Source: Prauserella_A sp040645195 (GTDB lineage: Bacteria > Actinomycetota > Actinomycetes > Mycobacteriales > Pseudonocardiaceae). Taken from it: DNA of 64,000 bases. This document shows, in pieces, positions 25,767 to 34,567 of the stretch; the first letter of the stretch is position 1; each line of letters begins with the position of its first letter. The notes under the pieces were generated by a model. That model was not told where the DNA came from. It worked only from the letters and a program-made list of their open reading frames with translations, and did not search any database. The translations under genes were made by a program, and so were the position numbers. The stretch spans positions 16,792-80,791 of the forward strand of contig NZ_JBEYXW010000029.1 in the NCBI RefSeq assembly GCF_040645195.1, written 5' to 3'.

Positions 25767-26537
25767 TCAAAGGAATACCGAACCGCCGTCAACACAGATA
25801 GTTTGTCCAGTTATGAAGGCACTATCCGAGCCCACCAGAAAATGCACGACCCCGGCTATGTCGTCGGGCTCGCCGCGAAACTGAAGCACTTGACTTGCCA
25901 GCACCCGGGAATCCAGATCATGCTGACCACCGAAGGTTTCGAACTCTTCTTCAGTTCGGATTGCACCAGGCATCACGCAGTTCACTCGAACGTTTCGAGG
26001 ACCTAATTCACGAGCAAGCGACCGAGTAAACCCAATGATACCGGCTTTGCTCGTCCCATAATGTAGAGAATTCTGCGCACCGATTTTCGCAAGTATACTG
26101 CTGATGGCGACGACAGCACCGCCTTCGCTGGGAACCCTATCCCTGAAGGCGCGCTGGCAGCATTGAAAGGCGCCCGTCAGATTGACGCCAATGACGCGTG
26201 CCCATTCGTCAAGTTCAAGGCTCAGCCAACTGGTTCTGGTAGTGGTGGCGGCATTCAGGACAAGTACATCCACCTGACCGAGCTCCTGTTCGCATCTCGC
26301 GAACATCAAGTCAACACTGCTAGGGTCGGCTATGTCGGCAGCGTAAACCGCCGCGCGGCCGCCGTTGCTCTGAATTTCGCGTGCGACGTCATTCGCCGCG
26401 CGAATCATCCGAGGTTCTGTATGGCTGTTGATGGCGATAGACAGCCCATCGCGTGCCAAACGGCGTGCGATAGCGGCGCCGATTCCACGAGAGGCACCTG
26501 TCACCAACGCGACCCTGTTATCGTCGGTTGGAGTCAT
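25767..26537 (-). CDS. SDR-family oxidoreductase (FabG-like)
   Basis: This 256-residue classical SDR has TGASRGIGAA, the NAAT strand motif, the catalytic serine in VVAISSI and the YGTSK active site. It ends in the usual C-terminal TGQTICVDGG. Its start overlaps the SMP-30 gene by four bases (ATGA). It probably oxidises or reduces a sugar or hydroxy intermediate. A lactonase next door fits oxidation of a sugar to a lactone and then an acid. Confidence 0.9.
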   Translation of the reverse strand: MTPTDDNRVALVTGASRGIGAAIARRLARDGLSIAINSHTEPRMIRAANDVAREIQSNGGRAAVYAADIADPSSVDLMFARCEQELGQVDVLVLNAATTTRTSWLSLELDEWARVIGVNLTGAFQCCQRAFRDRVPSEGGAVVAISSILAKIGAQNSLHYGTSKAGIIGFTRSLARELGPRNVRVNCVMPGAIRTEEEFETFGGQHDLDSRVLASQVLQFRGEPDDIAGVVHFLVGSDSAFITGQTICVDGGSVFL

Positions 26538-27406
26538 TTGCCGGCCAACATGAAACGTTCAGTGTACCGCCCACGGACCGGAAGTTCGACGCTGTACAGG
26601 ACTCCCCCACCTTCAGCCCCGTTATAGTCGGCGGTGGTCACGTAAAGGATCGACAGATCATCTCCTCCGAAAACACAACTTGTAACATAGGGTGTTGGCA
26701 CCTCGACGATGGCTTGTGTTCGTCCGTCTCGGGCGTCGAGGCTCCATATTTGCCCAGTTCCCCATACCGCCAGCCATATGTTTCCGCGGTTGTCGACGGT
26801 AAGCCCGTCTGGAATACCGATGTCTGGTGATATCACTCGAAGCAAGCGCGGATCTGAGACAAGTGCGTAATCCAGATTGTAATGCCAAGCACGGACCACG
26901 CCCGATGCGGAATCCACATGATAGAGCGTCTTCCAGTCCGGCGACCAGTCAAGCCCATTCGACATCCCGATCTGGTCGATGACCTTGCGTGGCCCTGTCC
27001 TGTCAAGGCAGTAAAGTGATCCCCGGAAAGTCTGGTCGCGCACCGCCGAGCCGGCCCAATAACGACCATGAGCGTCGACAGCACCGTCGTTCATCGAGAT
27101 CGAGGCATCGTCAAGTATTGTGGCTACCGGCTCGACGCAATACTTTTCGACGTCGAGCACGCCGAATCCATCAGTCGTCACCACGAGAAGGTCGCGCGTT
27201 GTGGTGGGTGCGACCGCGGTCAGTTCGCGCGGTAACGACCTCAACTCGCATTTGCCATCAAGGCCGATGTGAAGCAGCAACTTTTTCGGTACATCCAGCC
27301 ACAGCAAGCCAATACAGGGATCCCATACGGGTGATTCACCAAGCTCAGCGACGTGGTCCACGACCGGGGTGGCGTAGTAGACCATTGCGGACAAGTTAAC
27401 CACCAA
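26534..27406 (-). CDS. SMP-30/gluconolactonase-family protein
   Basis: This 290-residue beta-propeller protein has the family marks GESPVWD (metal-binding Glu), MNDGAVDAHGRYWAG, SNGLDWSPD and PDGLTVDNRGNIWLA. These enzymes hydrolyse sugar lactones using a divalent metal. The start is uncertain (27406, or ATG at 27385), and no clear ribosome site is seen. It is coupled to the SDR gene downstream and follows the NeuC-like gene by 27 bases. Confidence 0.85.
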   Translation of the reverse strand: MVVNLSAMVYYATPVVDHVAELGESPVWDPCIGLLWLDVPKKLLLHIGLDGKCELRSLPRELTAVAPTTTRDLLVVTTDGFGVLDVEKYCVEPVATILDDASISMNDGAVDAHGRYWAGSAVRDQTFRGSLYCLDRTGPRKVIDQIGMSNGLDWSPDWKTLYHVDSASGVVRAWHYNLDYALVSDPRLLRVISPDIGIPDGLTVDNRGNIWLAVWGTGQIWSLDARDGRTQAIVEVPTPYVTSCVFGGDDLSILYVTTADYNGAEGGGVLYSVELPVRGRYTERFMLAGK

Positions 27407-27433
27407 CTGCCGTCTTCGCGATTTCGTATTGTA

Positions 27434-28615
27434 CTACTTCTCGTAAAACTTCTTCGTGCGGTGCGATGCAAAATCGAAACTGGTGAGTACGTTCGACATG
27501 AGCTCTATTCCCGCCCAGGCGTCAGGTATAGAGATATCCACAGTCGAGATTCCCGAGCCAATCGAAAGGGCTCGCTGGATGGCTTTCTTGACGCCAGCCG
27601 ATGACAGCTCTCGACAGTCTACAACAGATGGGGCCCTTGGCCGACCGTCCTGCCTGGAGCCGATATTCACCGTCGGGGTACCGAGGATCGGCGCTTCGGT
27701 CAGGCCACTTGACGAGTTGCCGACTACGAGGTCGGCATGCCGTACAAGGCTCAGGTAACCGAGTTGACCAAGAGACGGTATGAATGTAGCACGTTGCCGC
27801 TCTCCGGCGATCCATTCTTCTATGTCGGCCATGACAGCTGCCCCGCCACTATCGCTGTTAGGTGCGGTGAAAACCACATTCACATGACGAAGATCCGCCA
27901 ATGCCTCAAGAACAGCCGCTATGGATTCTCGTGATTTCGCTGGATCTGCCGTAACGGGATGCATGGTCACCAGAAACAAGGGACTTCGGATCTCTGATCT
28001 GATTAGATCTTCCAGTTCCTCCTTGTCCAGAAGGTTGCCCAGGACTTTCGGATCGACGCCCAGAAACGGGATATGAAATATCGTTGCCGGATCCTCGCCC
28101 ATGTTGATCAGCCGCTGACGATCGACGTCAGCAGCTACGAAGTGCACATCGGCAAGCTTCGAAATGGCGTGCCGCATTCTTTCGTCGACTGATCCGTACG
28201 TCAGTTGGCCTCCACCTAGATGGACTATCGGAACGAGGCTTTGCACGGCAACGACCGCCATCGCCAAGGCCTCATACCTGTCTCCTGGGAGCACCAGGAC
28301 TTCCGGGCTGAGCCGGTCTAACGCATCAGCGAGCCCGATGCACGCCAGCCCAAATGATTTCGATGTCGCCGTGGGGCTGCTACGAGCCAGGGCGATATCG
28401 ACCTCCTCCGCGGTTTGCAACCCGTCCGCTTTGATGGCTTCAACCGTCATGCCTTGACTGGGGACTAGATGACCACCTGAGACCAGCAGGCGTAGATCTA
28501 TTCCGGGTTCGTCGGCCAGACGCCGGATAAGAGGACTTGTCGGACCGTAATCGGCACGCGAACCGGTGAATACACATACGCGCCGTAAACTGGGGGAGAC
28601 TACCGAGATCACCAC
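27434..28615 (-). CDS. UDP-GlcNAc 2-epimerase, hydrolysing (NeuC/LegG-like)
   Basis: This 393-residue protein has the NeuC-type signatures RRVCVFTGSRADYG, LVLPGDRYEALAMA, HLGGGQLTYGSVDERMRHAISKL and VVGNSSSGLTEAP. Hydrolysing epimerases release a free ManNAc-type sugar from the nucleotide sugar. Next to LegB- and LegC-like genes the likely substrate is a nucleotide-linked 2,4-diacetamido-2,4,6-trideoxyhexose (the LegG reaction). It lies 33 bases after the aminotransferase gene. No NeuB-type synthase is present in the window. Confidence 0.88.
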   Translation of the reverse strand: MVISVVSPSLRRVCVFTGSRADYGPTSPLIRRLADEPGIDLRLLVSGGHLVPSQGMTVEAIKADGLQTAEEVDIALARSSPTATSKSFGLACIGLADALDRLSPEVLVLPGDRYEALAMAVVAVQSLVPIVHLGGGQLTYGSVDERMRHAISKLADVHFVAADVDRQRLINMGEDPATIFHIPFLGVDPKVLGNLLDKEELEDLIRSEIRSPLFLVTMHPVTADPAKSRESIAAVLEALADLRHVNVVFTAPNSDSGGAAVMADIEEWIAGERQRATFIPSLGQLGYLSLVRHADLVVGNSSSGLTEAPILGTPTVNIGSRQDGRPRAPSVVDCRELSSAGVKKAIQRALSIGSGISTVDISIPDAWAGIELMSNVLTSFDFASHRTKKFYEK

Positions 28616-28648
28616 CTCTACACTTGTCGCGACTTCAGCTTGTGCGTA

Positions 28649-29779
28649 TTACTGCGGTGACCTCACGCTGGCAGTTGCTTCGACCAACGCCGTGCAGACT
28701 TTTCGCTGGGATTCGATGGTGAGGTCTGCCGAACTGGGCAGGGAGATCCCCCGGTGGTAGATGCCGGCAGCGACCGCGCCCCCGATTGTTTCGGAGGAGA
28801 GATACGGTCCTTGTTGATGCAAAGGCGGCCACAGGCGTCTGAACTGGATTTCCTGTTCGCTGCCCAGCGAAATAATGGACTCGATGGTCGGTGGTATCGA
28901 CTGAACTGTGAGCGAGTACAGCCAGTGCGACGGATTTGCCCACTCGGCATGCGGCTGTGACCTAACCGGCGCACTTTCCAACCAGCGCTGATAACGGCCC
29001 GCGATCCGGACCTTGGCGTCCCGGATTTCCTCGAGCCGTTCCCACTGCGCAAGGCCTATCGCCGCGGACACGTTGCTGAGCCGGTAGTTGTAGCCCACCG
29101 CGTCGTGCACGTACTCGTCGCTGGTGACCTTTGCCTGGTTGATCAGATGGCGGGCCTGCTCGGCTATGGCTGCGTCGTTGGTGACGATCAGGCCGCCGTT
29201 GCCCGTGGTGATCATCTTGTTGCCGTTGAAGGAGAAGCAGCCGATGTCACCGACCGTGCCGACCTGCTCGCCGGTCTTCCAGGACGCGCCGAGCGACTCC
29301 GCCGCGTCCTCGACGATCCGGATGCCGAACCGGTTCTTGAGGTCGATGAGGGGTTCCATGGCCGCCGGGTGACCGAGTACGTGAACCACCTCGACGATGT
29401 CGGGCAGCCGTTGTCCCGTGCGCGCGCGGCGAACGACCTCGTCGTGCAACAGTTCGGTGTCCATGTTCCACGTCTGCGGTTCGCTGTCGACGAGCAGCAC
29501 GTCGGCACCGGTGTAGCGGACAGCGTTGGCGGAGGCGATGAAGGTGAAGTCCGAGACCGCGACGAGTCGCCCCGGTCCCGCCCCCATCAGCCGCAGCGCC
29601 ACGTGCAGGGCCGCGGTCCCGCTGGCACAGCCAACAGCATGGTCGACGCCGAGTGTGCTCGCCATCGCGTTCTCGAAGCGCTCCACGAACGGCCCTGCCG
29701 AGACGTAGCCGCTCTCGATGCATTCGCGGAGGTACCGCGCTTCGTTGCCGCTCAGGTCGGGCGCGGCCAGCGGGATCAT
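28649..29779 (-). CDS. legC: DegT/LegC-like sugar aminotransferase
   Basis: This 376-residue PLP enzyme has VGCASGTAALHVAL, EDAAESLGA and the Schiff-base lysine in FSFNGNKMITTG, typical of LegC/DegT enzymes that install the 4-amino group on a 4-keto nucleotide sugar. ATG 29779 overlaps the LegB-like stop (ATGA). The longer open frame to 30331 is a shadow. The last third (below about 28970) is visibly lower in GC than the first two thirds, as if the gene were mosaic. Confidence 0.85.
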   Translation of the reverse strand: MIPLAAPDLSGNEARYLRECIESGYVSAGPFVERFENAMASTLGVDHAVGCASGTAALHVALRLMGAGPGRLVAVSDFTFIASANAVRYTGADVLLVDSEPQTWNMDTELLHDEVVRRARTGQRLPDIVEVVHVLGHPAAMEPLIDLKNRFGIRIVEDAAESLGASWKTGEQVGTVGDIGCFSFNGNKMITTGNGGLIVTNDAAIAEQARHLINQAKVTSDEYVHDAVGYNYRLSNVSAAIGLAQWERLEEIRDAKVRIAGRYQRWLESAPVRSQPHAEWANPSHWLYSLTVQSIPPTIESIISLGSEQEIQFRRLWPPLHQQGPYLSSETIGGAVAAGIYHRGISLPSSADLTIESQRKVCTALVEATASVRSPQ

Positions 29780-30777
29780 CGGTGGTACCTGCCGGCGTCC
29801 GCGGCGTCGACGCGAGGCGCCAGCCAGCGCGCCGTCTCCGCCAGCCCCTCGGCGAGGCTCGTCGTCGCCTGCCAGCCCATGGTCTCCTTGGCCAGACTCG
29901 GTTCGGACAACAGGACCTGTACCTCGCTCGCGTCGGGGCGTATCCGCTCGATGTCGGTCAGCACCTGCGCCCGCACACCGGTGACCTCGCAGCAGATCTC
30001 GAAGAGCTCGCCGATGGAGACCGCCTGGCCGGTGCCCAGCTGGACAACCGATCCTGGCTCGAGGTCTGTTTCGGCCAGCCGGACGAAGCCGTCCACGGTG
30101 TCCGACACGAACGTCAGATCGCGACGCGGTGCCAGGCTGCCGAGCCGCACGGCCTCGTGTCCGGACAGTAGCTGGCTGAGAATCGTCGGGATCACGGCCC
30201 TGGCGGACTGGCGCGGACCATAGGTGTTGAACGGCCGCAGCGTCAGAACCGGGGTGGCGAACGATCGTGCATAGGCCTGGCACAGCTGGTCGGCCCCGAT
30301 TTTCGAGGCGGCATAAGGAGACTGCCCGCACAGGGGATGCGTCTCACGGATCGGCACGATCTCCGGCGTCCCGTACACCTCGCTCGTCGAGGTGTGCACC
30401 ATGCGCACCGAACCCGCGTCGCGAAGTGCCTCGAGCACATTGAGAGTCCCGGTGACGTTCGTATCGACGAACGACTCCGGCGCCTGGTAGCTGTACGGTA
30501 TCGCCACCAACGCCGCCAGGTGGAAAACCACATCGATGTCCGTCACCGCACGGCGCACCGAACGACCATCGCGAATGTCGCCGAGTTGCACGTCGACAGC
30601 ATCGATATGGTCGGCCCCCAGCTCATCGAGCCAGCCATAGGAGCCATTCGAATTGTAGACACAGAATGCGCGTACGGACCCTGCGATATCGAGTAGCCGT
30701 TCGACGAGATGACTGCCGATGAATCCATCGGCGCCGGTGACAAGAACTCTTGCCCCGGCAAGTCGATTCAGAACCAC
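29776..30777 (-). CDS. legB: LegB-like nucleotide-sugar 4,6-dehydratase
   Basis: This 333-residue extended SDR has TGADGFIGSHLVERLL, the dehydratase-type active site STSEVYG and YAASK, and the LRPFNTYGPRQSARAVIPTI region typical of LegB. It would convert a UDP- or GDP-GlcNAc to the 4-keto-6-deoxy sugar. It is first in a minus-strand string with the aminotransferase and NeuC-like genes. It is divergent from the acetyltransferase gene across 152 bases. Confidence 0.88.
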   Translation of the reverse strand: MVLNRLAGARVLVTGADGFIGSHLVERLLDIAGSVRAFCVYNSNGSYGWLDELGADHIDAVDVQLGDIRDGRSVRRAVTDIDVVFHLAALVAIPYSYQAPESFVDTNVTGTLNVLEALRDAGSVRMVHTSTSEVYGTPEIVPIRETHPLCGQSPYAASKIGADQLCQAYARSFATPVLTLRPFNTYGPRQSARAVIPTILSQLLSGHEAVRLGSLAPRRDLTFVSDTVDGFVRLAETDLEPGSVVQLGTGQAVSIGELFEICCEVTGVRAQVLTDIERIRPDASEVQVLLSEPSLAKETMGWQATTSLAEGLAETARWLAPRVDAADAGRYHR

Positions 30778-30929
30778 TCATCAACAGTATCGCCGTTACG
30801 CGAAAGAACTCCAGGCGTCACGTTCCGCTCCAGCAAACGATACCGGCAACCGGAAGTTGCCTCCGGCGACTTCTGCTCGAACGTCGCCGATAGTCTTTCC
30901 CGACACCAAACGCACTGAGTGGATGCGGA

Positions 30930-31589
30930 ATGGCTTTGCAGGATATCGTGATAATCGGATCAGGTGGCCTCGCCAGGCAGATTGTCGGACTCGTCGAGGA
31001 CATCAACGACAATCGGGCAACGTACAATCTCCTCGGGTTCATCAGTAAGGATCCACAGGACGAGATCGACGGTGTGCCGGTACTGGGCGACGACGACCGG
31101 CTCGCGTCACTGCGGGCCGGCTATGTGCTGGGTGTCGAGGACCCGGCACTTCGCCGGCTGCTCGCGGCCAGGGCCGAGGACAACGGCCTGAACCCGGTCA
31201 GCCTGGTACATCCGACCGCCCGCGTCGACCGGCGCTCCCGGCCCGGCCCCGGCGCTGTGATATTCGAGGGCGCGAACGTGGTCTACGGCGCGCGCACCGG
31301 CTGGCACATCATCATGAATCTCGGCTCGATCGCCAGCCATGACTGTGTGATCGGTGATTTCGTCGAGTTGACCAGCAATGCCACAGTCGGCGCGCGAGTA
31401 CAGGTCGGCGACGACGTGATGATGGGCATGAGCTCGGTCATTCTCAATGACCTGAGCGTGGGATCCGGCGCGACGATCGGCGCGGGCGCGGTCGTCACCA
31501 GAAACGTCGAACCAGGTGAGTGTGTGGTCGGTGTTCCGGCGCGCCCCTTGCGGAAAGCCGCCAGGCAAGGAGGATCTGATGACCGGTAG
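30930..31589 (+). CDS. NeuD/PglD/LegH-like sugar N-acetyltransferase
   Basis: This 219-residue protein has the PglD N-terminal substrate-binding fold (DIVIIGSGGLARQIVGLVEDIN) and a left-handed hexapeptide-repeat C-terminus. The catalytic-type histidine is in GSIASHDCVIGDF. It would acetylate the 4-amino group made by the LegC-like enzyme. The ribosome site is weak. The 3' end overlaps the next SDR start by 11 bases. Confidence 0.85.
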   Translation: MALQDIVIIGSGGLARQIVGLVEDINDNRATYNLLGFISKDPQDEIDGVPVLGDDDRLASLRAGYVLGVEDPALRRLLAARAEDNGLNPVSLVHPTARVDRRSRPGPGAVIFEGANVVYGARTGWHIIMNLGSIASHDCVIGDFVELTSNATVGARVQVGDDVMMGMSSVILNDLSVGSGATIGAGAVVTRNVEPGECVVGVPARPLRKAARQGGSDDR

Positions 31590-32331
31590 GCTCAAGGGCA
31601 AGAAGGCCCTGATCACGGGCGCCGGTGGCGCTCTCGGTTCGTCGATCGCGCGAACATTCGCCGACGAGGGCGTCGAATGCCTCGCTCTCGTCGATATCGC
31701 CGAGGACAGCCTGGCGTCAGTAGCCCAGGAACTGGACAACCGGGGTGCGGAACTCATCGCGGCCCGGCTCGACATCACCGACGGCGATGCGTTCGACTCT
31801 CTCGTCACCGATGTCGTGGAACGCTTCAGCGGTGTGGACATCATGGTGAACAACGCGGGCGGTATTTCGCCGAACGCGCGTATTCACAACCTGTCCACAC
31901 AGGACTGGGTGGACTGCCTTTCCGTCAACCTCACCGGAACCTTCCACGGTATCCGCGCCGGTGTACGCGCAATGCGGGGGCGGGGCGGTGGATCCATCAT
32001 CAACACCGCCTCGGTCGCGGGACTGACGGCCTGGCCCTACTGCGCGCCTTACAGCGCAGCGAAAGCAGGCATCGTTCACCTCACCAGAGTCGCCGCACTG
32101 GAGTACGTGAAGGACGGTGTCCGCGTCAACTGCGTCTGCCCCGGCGCGTTCCCTTCGACACTCACCCGGAACCTGGTCGACGGCGCACTCAACGTCATCG
32201 AGGCCCGCCATCCCGGCGGGCTCGGCACGGCTGCCGACCTCGTCGGGGCCTTCACCTACCTGGCCAGCGACGAGTCCCGGTGGACGACGGGACACGCGCT
32301 GGTCGTCGACGGTGGTTATTCACTTCCCTGA
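31579..32331 (+). CDS. SDR-family oxidoreductase
   Basis: This 250-residue classical SDR starts at ATG 31579 behind AAGGAGG. It has TGAGGALGSS, VNNAGG, INTASVAG and YSAAK. It is coupled to the acetyltransferase gene, so it probably belongs to the sugar pathway (PtmA in Campylobacter legionaminic acid synthesis is also an SDR, but equivalence is only a guess). It overlaps the acyl-CoA dehydrogenase gene end-to-end by 12 bases. Confidence 0.88.
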   Translation: MTGRLKGKKALITGAGGALGSSIARTFADEGVECLALVDIAEDSLASVAQELDNRGAELIAARLDITDGDAFDSLVTDVVERFSGVDIMVNNAGGISPNARIHNLSTQDWVDCLSVNLTGTFHGIRAGVRAMRGRGGGSIINTASVAGLTAWPYCAPYSAAKAGIVHLTRVAALEYVKDGVRVNCVCPGAFPSTLTRNLVDGALNVIEARHPGGLGTAADLVGAFTYLASDESRWTTGHALVVDGGYSLP

Positions 32332-33516
32332 CGTTGCCGATTCGTACAGCCCGTCGAACTCGTAACCGTTCAGCAGCTCGCGAGCCGTCACCAGGTACTG
32401 AACAGTCGGGGGGCCCTCCTCCAGCCAGTTGAGGCGCGCGTCGCGGTACAGCCGTTCGATGGGCAGCTTGCGCGTGTAGCCGATGCCGCCGTGCACGAGC
32501 AACGCGCGATCGGTGACGCGGCCTACGGCTTCGAGTCCGAACTGCTTGCACATGGACGACTCCGCGGGAATGCGTGCGCCCGCGTCCCACTTGGCGGCCG
32601 CGTCGGCGAGCATGCCACGCAGTGCGTAGATGTCGGTCGCCATCTCGGCGAGGTACCGCTGTACGGCCTGGCGGTGCGCGATCGGCTTGCCGAAGGTCAC
32701 CCGTGACCGCGCATGCGCCAGCGAGAGGTCGAACGCTCGCTGCGAGGTACCCAGCGAGCTCGCGGCGATGAACACCCGGCTGATCTCCAGTGCACGCTCC
32801 AGGTGCGCCTGGCCGTCTCCTTCGGCCCCCACCAGCGCAGTCGATGGCACGACCACGTTCGCGAACGTGAGCAACCCGTGCTGCCCGCCCTTGCAGCCCA
32901 TCGTTTCCGGCAGTGGTTCGATCGTGAGGCCTGGCGCATTCCGCTCGACGAGCAGCGCGGAGACCTCCCGAGGCGCCGTCTTGGCGAATACCAGGAAATG
33001 GCTGGCCAGATCGGAATTGGTGATCAGCCACTTGCGCCCGTTGATCTCGTAGCCGGTGCCCGTGTCGCGCGCGGTGGTGCCGAGGTCGGCTCCGGTCCCG
33101 TGGTCGGGTTCGGTCAGCGCGAAGGCCACCGACTTCTCACCCGTCGCGGCGCCAGGCAGGATCTCGGTCCGTTGCCGTTGGTCGCCGATCTCCGAAAGGG
33201 CGTGTGCGAACGAGTTGTGTACGTGCACGAGGACCCGGATACCGCCCTGGATCTTCGCGAACTCCGCGATGATCGGCAGGTACTGTGCGATGGAAAGGCC
33301 GCTGCCCCCGTACTCCCGCGGGACCAGGAGACCGAATGCGCCGCAGTCACGCAGAATCGGCAGCACCGTCTCGTACGGTATGCGCTCCTCGTCCTCGATC
33401 TGCTGCTCCAGCGGGTCCAGACGATCCCAGATCGCCGTAGTGATGCCCTTCCACAGTGCCGCGTACTCCAGTGCGCCAAGACCTTCCGCCACCTCATGCC
33501 TCCCGGCCGTTGTCAT
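32320..33516 (-). CDS. Acyl-CoA dehydrogenase family protein
   Basis: This 398-residue flavoenzyme shows the family pattern: ALTEPDHGTGADLGTTA near the active site, INGRKWLITNSDLASHFLVFAKT, SRVTFGKPIAHRQAVQRYLAEMATDIYALR and LLVHGGIGYTRKLPIERLYRDARL, with the late EEGPPTVQ region holding a candidate base glutamate. It lies 18 bases after the KAS III gene. It probably desaturates or oxidises an acyl-thioester used to decorate the sugar. An acyl-CoA catabolic role is the alternative. Confidence 0.88.
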   Translation of the reverse strand: MTTAGRHEVAEGLGALEYAALWKGITTAIWDRLDPLEQQIEDEERIPYETVLPILRDCGAFGLLVPREYGGSGLSIAQYLPIIAEFAKIQGGIRVLVHVHNSFAHALSEIGDQRQRTEILPGAATGEKSVAFALTEPDHGTGADLGTTARDTGTGYEINGRKWLITNSDLASHFLVFAKTAPREVSALLVERNAPGLTIEPLPETMGCKGGQHGLLTFANVVVPSTALVGAEGDGQAHLERALEISRVFIAASSLGTSQRAFDLSLAHARSRVTFGKPIAHRQAVQRYLAEMATDIYALRGMLADAAAKWDAGARIPAESSMCKQFGLEAVGRVTDRALLVHGGIGYTRKLPIERLYRDARLNWLEEGPPTVQYLVTARELLNGYEFDGLYESATSGK

Positions 33517-33534
33517 CTCGGGGTCTCCCGCTGC

Positions 33535-34524
33535 TCAGGCGAGCCACCGCACAGCGGTGCCGCCCCACGTCATCCCGCCTCCGAAAGCCACGAGCAGCGC
33601 GATGTCCCCGCGCGCCAGCCGCCCGTTCCTGACCGCGTCGTCCAGGGTGATGGGCACCGAGGCGGCGCCGGTGTTGCCATAGCGGTCGACGGTGAGGTGC
33701 AGCTGCCCCGGAGCCAGTCCCAGCGCCTCAGCCCATTCGGCCAGCATGACGCCGTTGGCTTGGTGGGGAACGATGAGCGCCACGTCGGACAGTTGCAGAT
33801 CGACCGCCTTCAGCAGGTCCGCGACAAGCGTGGGCAACACCTCCGCGGCGAGGCTGCGCACCTCCCTGCCCAGCATCGTGAAGTAGTGCTCCTTGCCGGC
33901 AATGGTCTCGAAACTGGGTGGCCGGCGACTTCCGCCCGCCGGAATCTGCACCAGGTGCGCGAGCGTGCCGTCGGAGCCGAGTGTGCTGGCCAGCAGACCT
34001 GCTTGTTCCTCTGCCGTCTTGCCCAGCACGACCGCCCCGGCGCCGTCGCCGAGCAGCACCGAGGTGCGCCGGTCGTCGTAGTCGAGGAACCGCGAGTACA
34101 GGTCGGCGCCGATCACCAGCGCCGTGCGGCGTTCGGCATCCGCCGCGAGCAACGCCTGGGCGGTGACCAGCGCGTAGACGAACCCGGTGCAGACGGCGTC
34201 GATGTCGAACGCCGCGGCACGGGTGGCACCGATGTTGGCCTGGACCTGGCAGGCGGTGGCCGGCATCGGCTGGTCCTTTGTCGACGTCGCCAGCACGATC
34301 AGGTCGACGTCCTGCGGCTCCACACCGGCCGCGCGCAACGCGCGTTCCGCCGCATGGCTGGCCAGATCCGAGGTGATCTCGTGCGTGGCGGCGACGCGGC
34401 GCTCCCGGATGCCGGTCTTCCTGAGCACCCATTCCTCGCCGACCCCCAGCCGTGCGCCGAGCTCCGCACTGGTCAGCACATCTGATGGCAGGTAGGAGCC
34501 CGTGCCGAGGATGGCGGTGTTCAT
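33535..34524 (-). CDS. 3-oxoacyl-ACP synthase III (KAS III) family protein
   Basis: This 329-residue thiolase-fold enzyme has an intact Cys-His-Asn triad: DAVCTGF, PHQAN and YGNTGAAS. KAS III enzymes start fatty acid chains, and relatives transfer acyl groups in specialised pathways. No acyl carrier protein or fab genes are adjacent. Between a sugar nucleotidyltransferase and an acyl-CoA dehydrogenase, it more likely makes or transfers an unusual acyl group. Confidence 0.9.
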   Translation of the reverse strand: MNTAILGTGSYLPSDVLTSAELGARLGVGEEWVLRKTGIRERRVAATHEITSDLASHAAERALRAAGVEPQDVDLIVLATSTKDQPMPATACQVQANIGATRAAAFDIDAVCTGFVYALVTAQALLAADAERRTALVIGADLYSRFLDYDDRRTSVLLGDGAGAVVLGKTAEEQAGLLASTLGSDGTLAHLVQIPAGGSRRPPSFETIAGKEHYFTMLGREVRSLAAEVLPTLVADLLKAVDLQLSDVALIVPHQANGVMLAEWAEALGLAPGQLHLTVDRYGNTGAASVPITLDDAVRNGRLARGDIALLVAFGGGMTWGGTAVRWLA

Positions 34525-34567
34525 GAAAGATCCATGTCCCTTCTCGAATGTCGTGGTACTCCGGTGG

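Larger units (their letters stand above)
13100..28970. other. Lower-GC accessory segment
   Basis: Hand counts of two 60-base lines inside (14461-14520 and 15481-15540) each give 50% GC, against 68% for 50401-50460. The shift starts after the epimerase region and ends inside the legC-like gene near 28970. No integrase, direct repeats or tRNA was seen at the edges. It is probably acquired DNA. Confidence 0.55.

Noticed and set aside
28649..30331. 560-residue open frame including the LegC-like protein
   Set aside because: The first 184 codons are an Arg-rich shadow of the LegB-like gene. The true start is ATG 29779, overlapping the LegB stop.
27434..30777. Complete legionaminic or sialic acid pathway
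   Set aside because: No NeuB/LegI synthase and no NeuA/LegF cytidylyltransferase can be found in the window.
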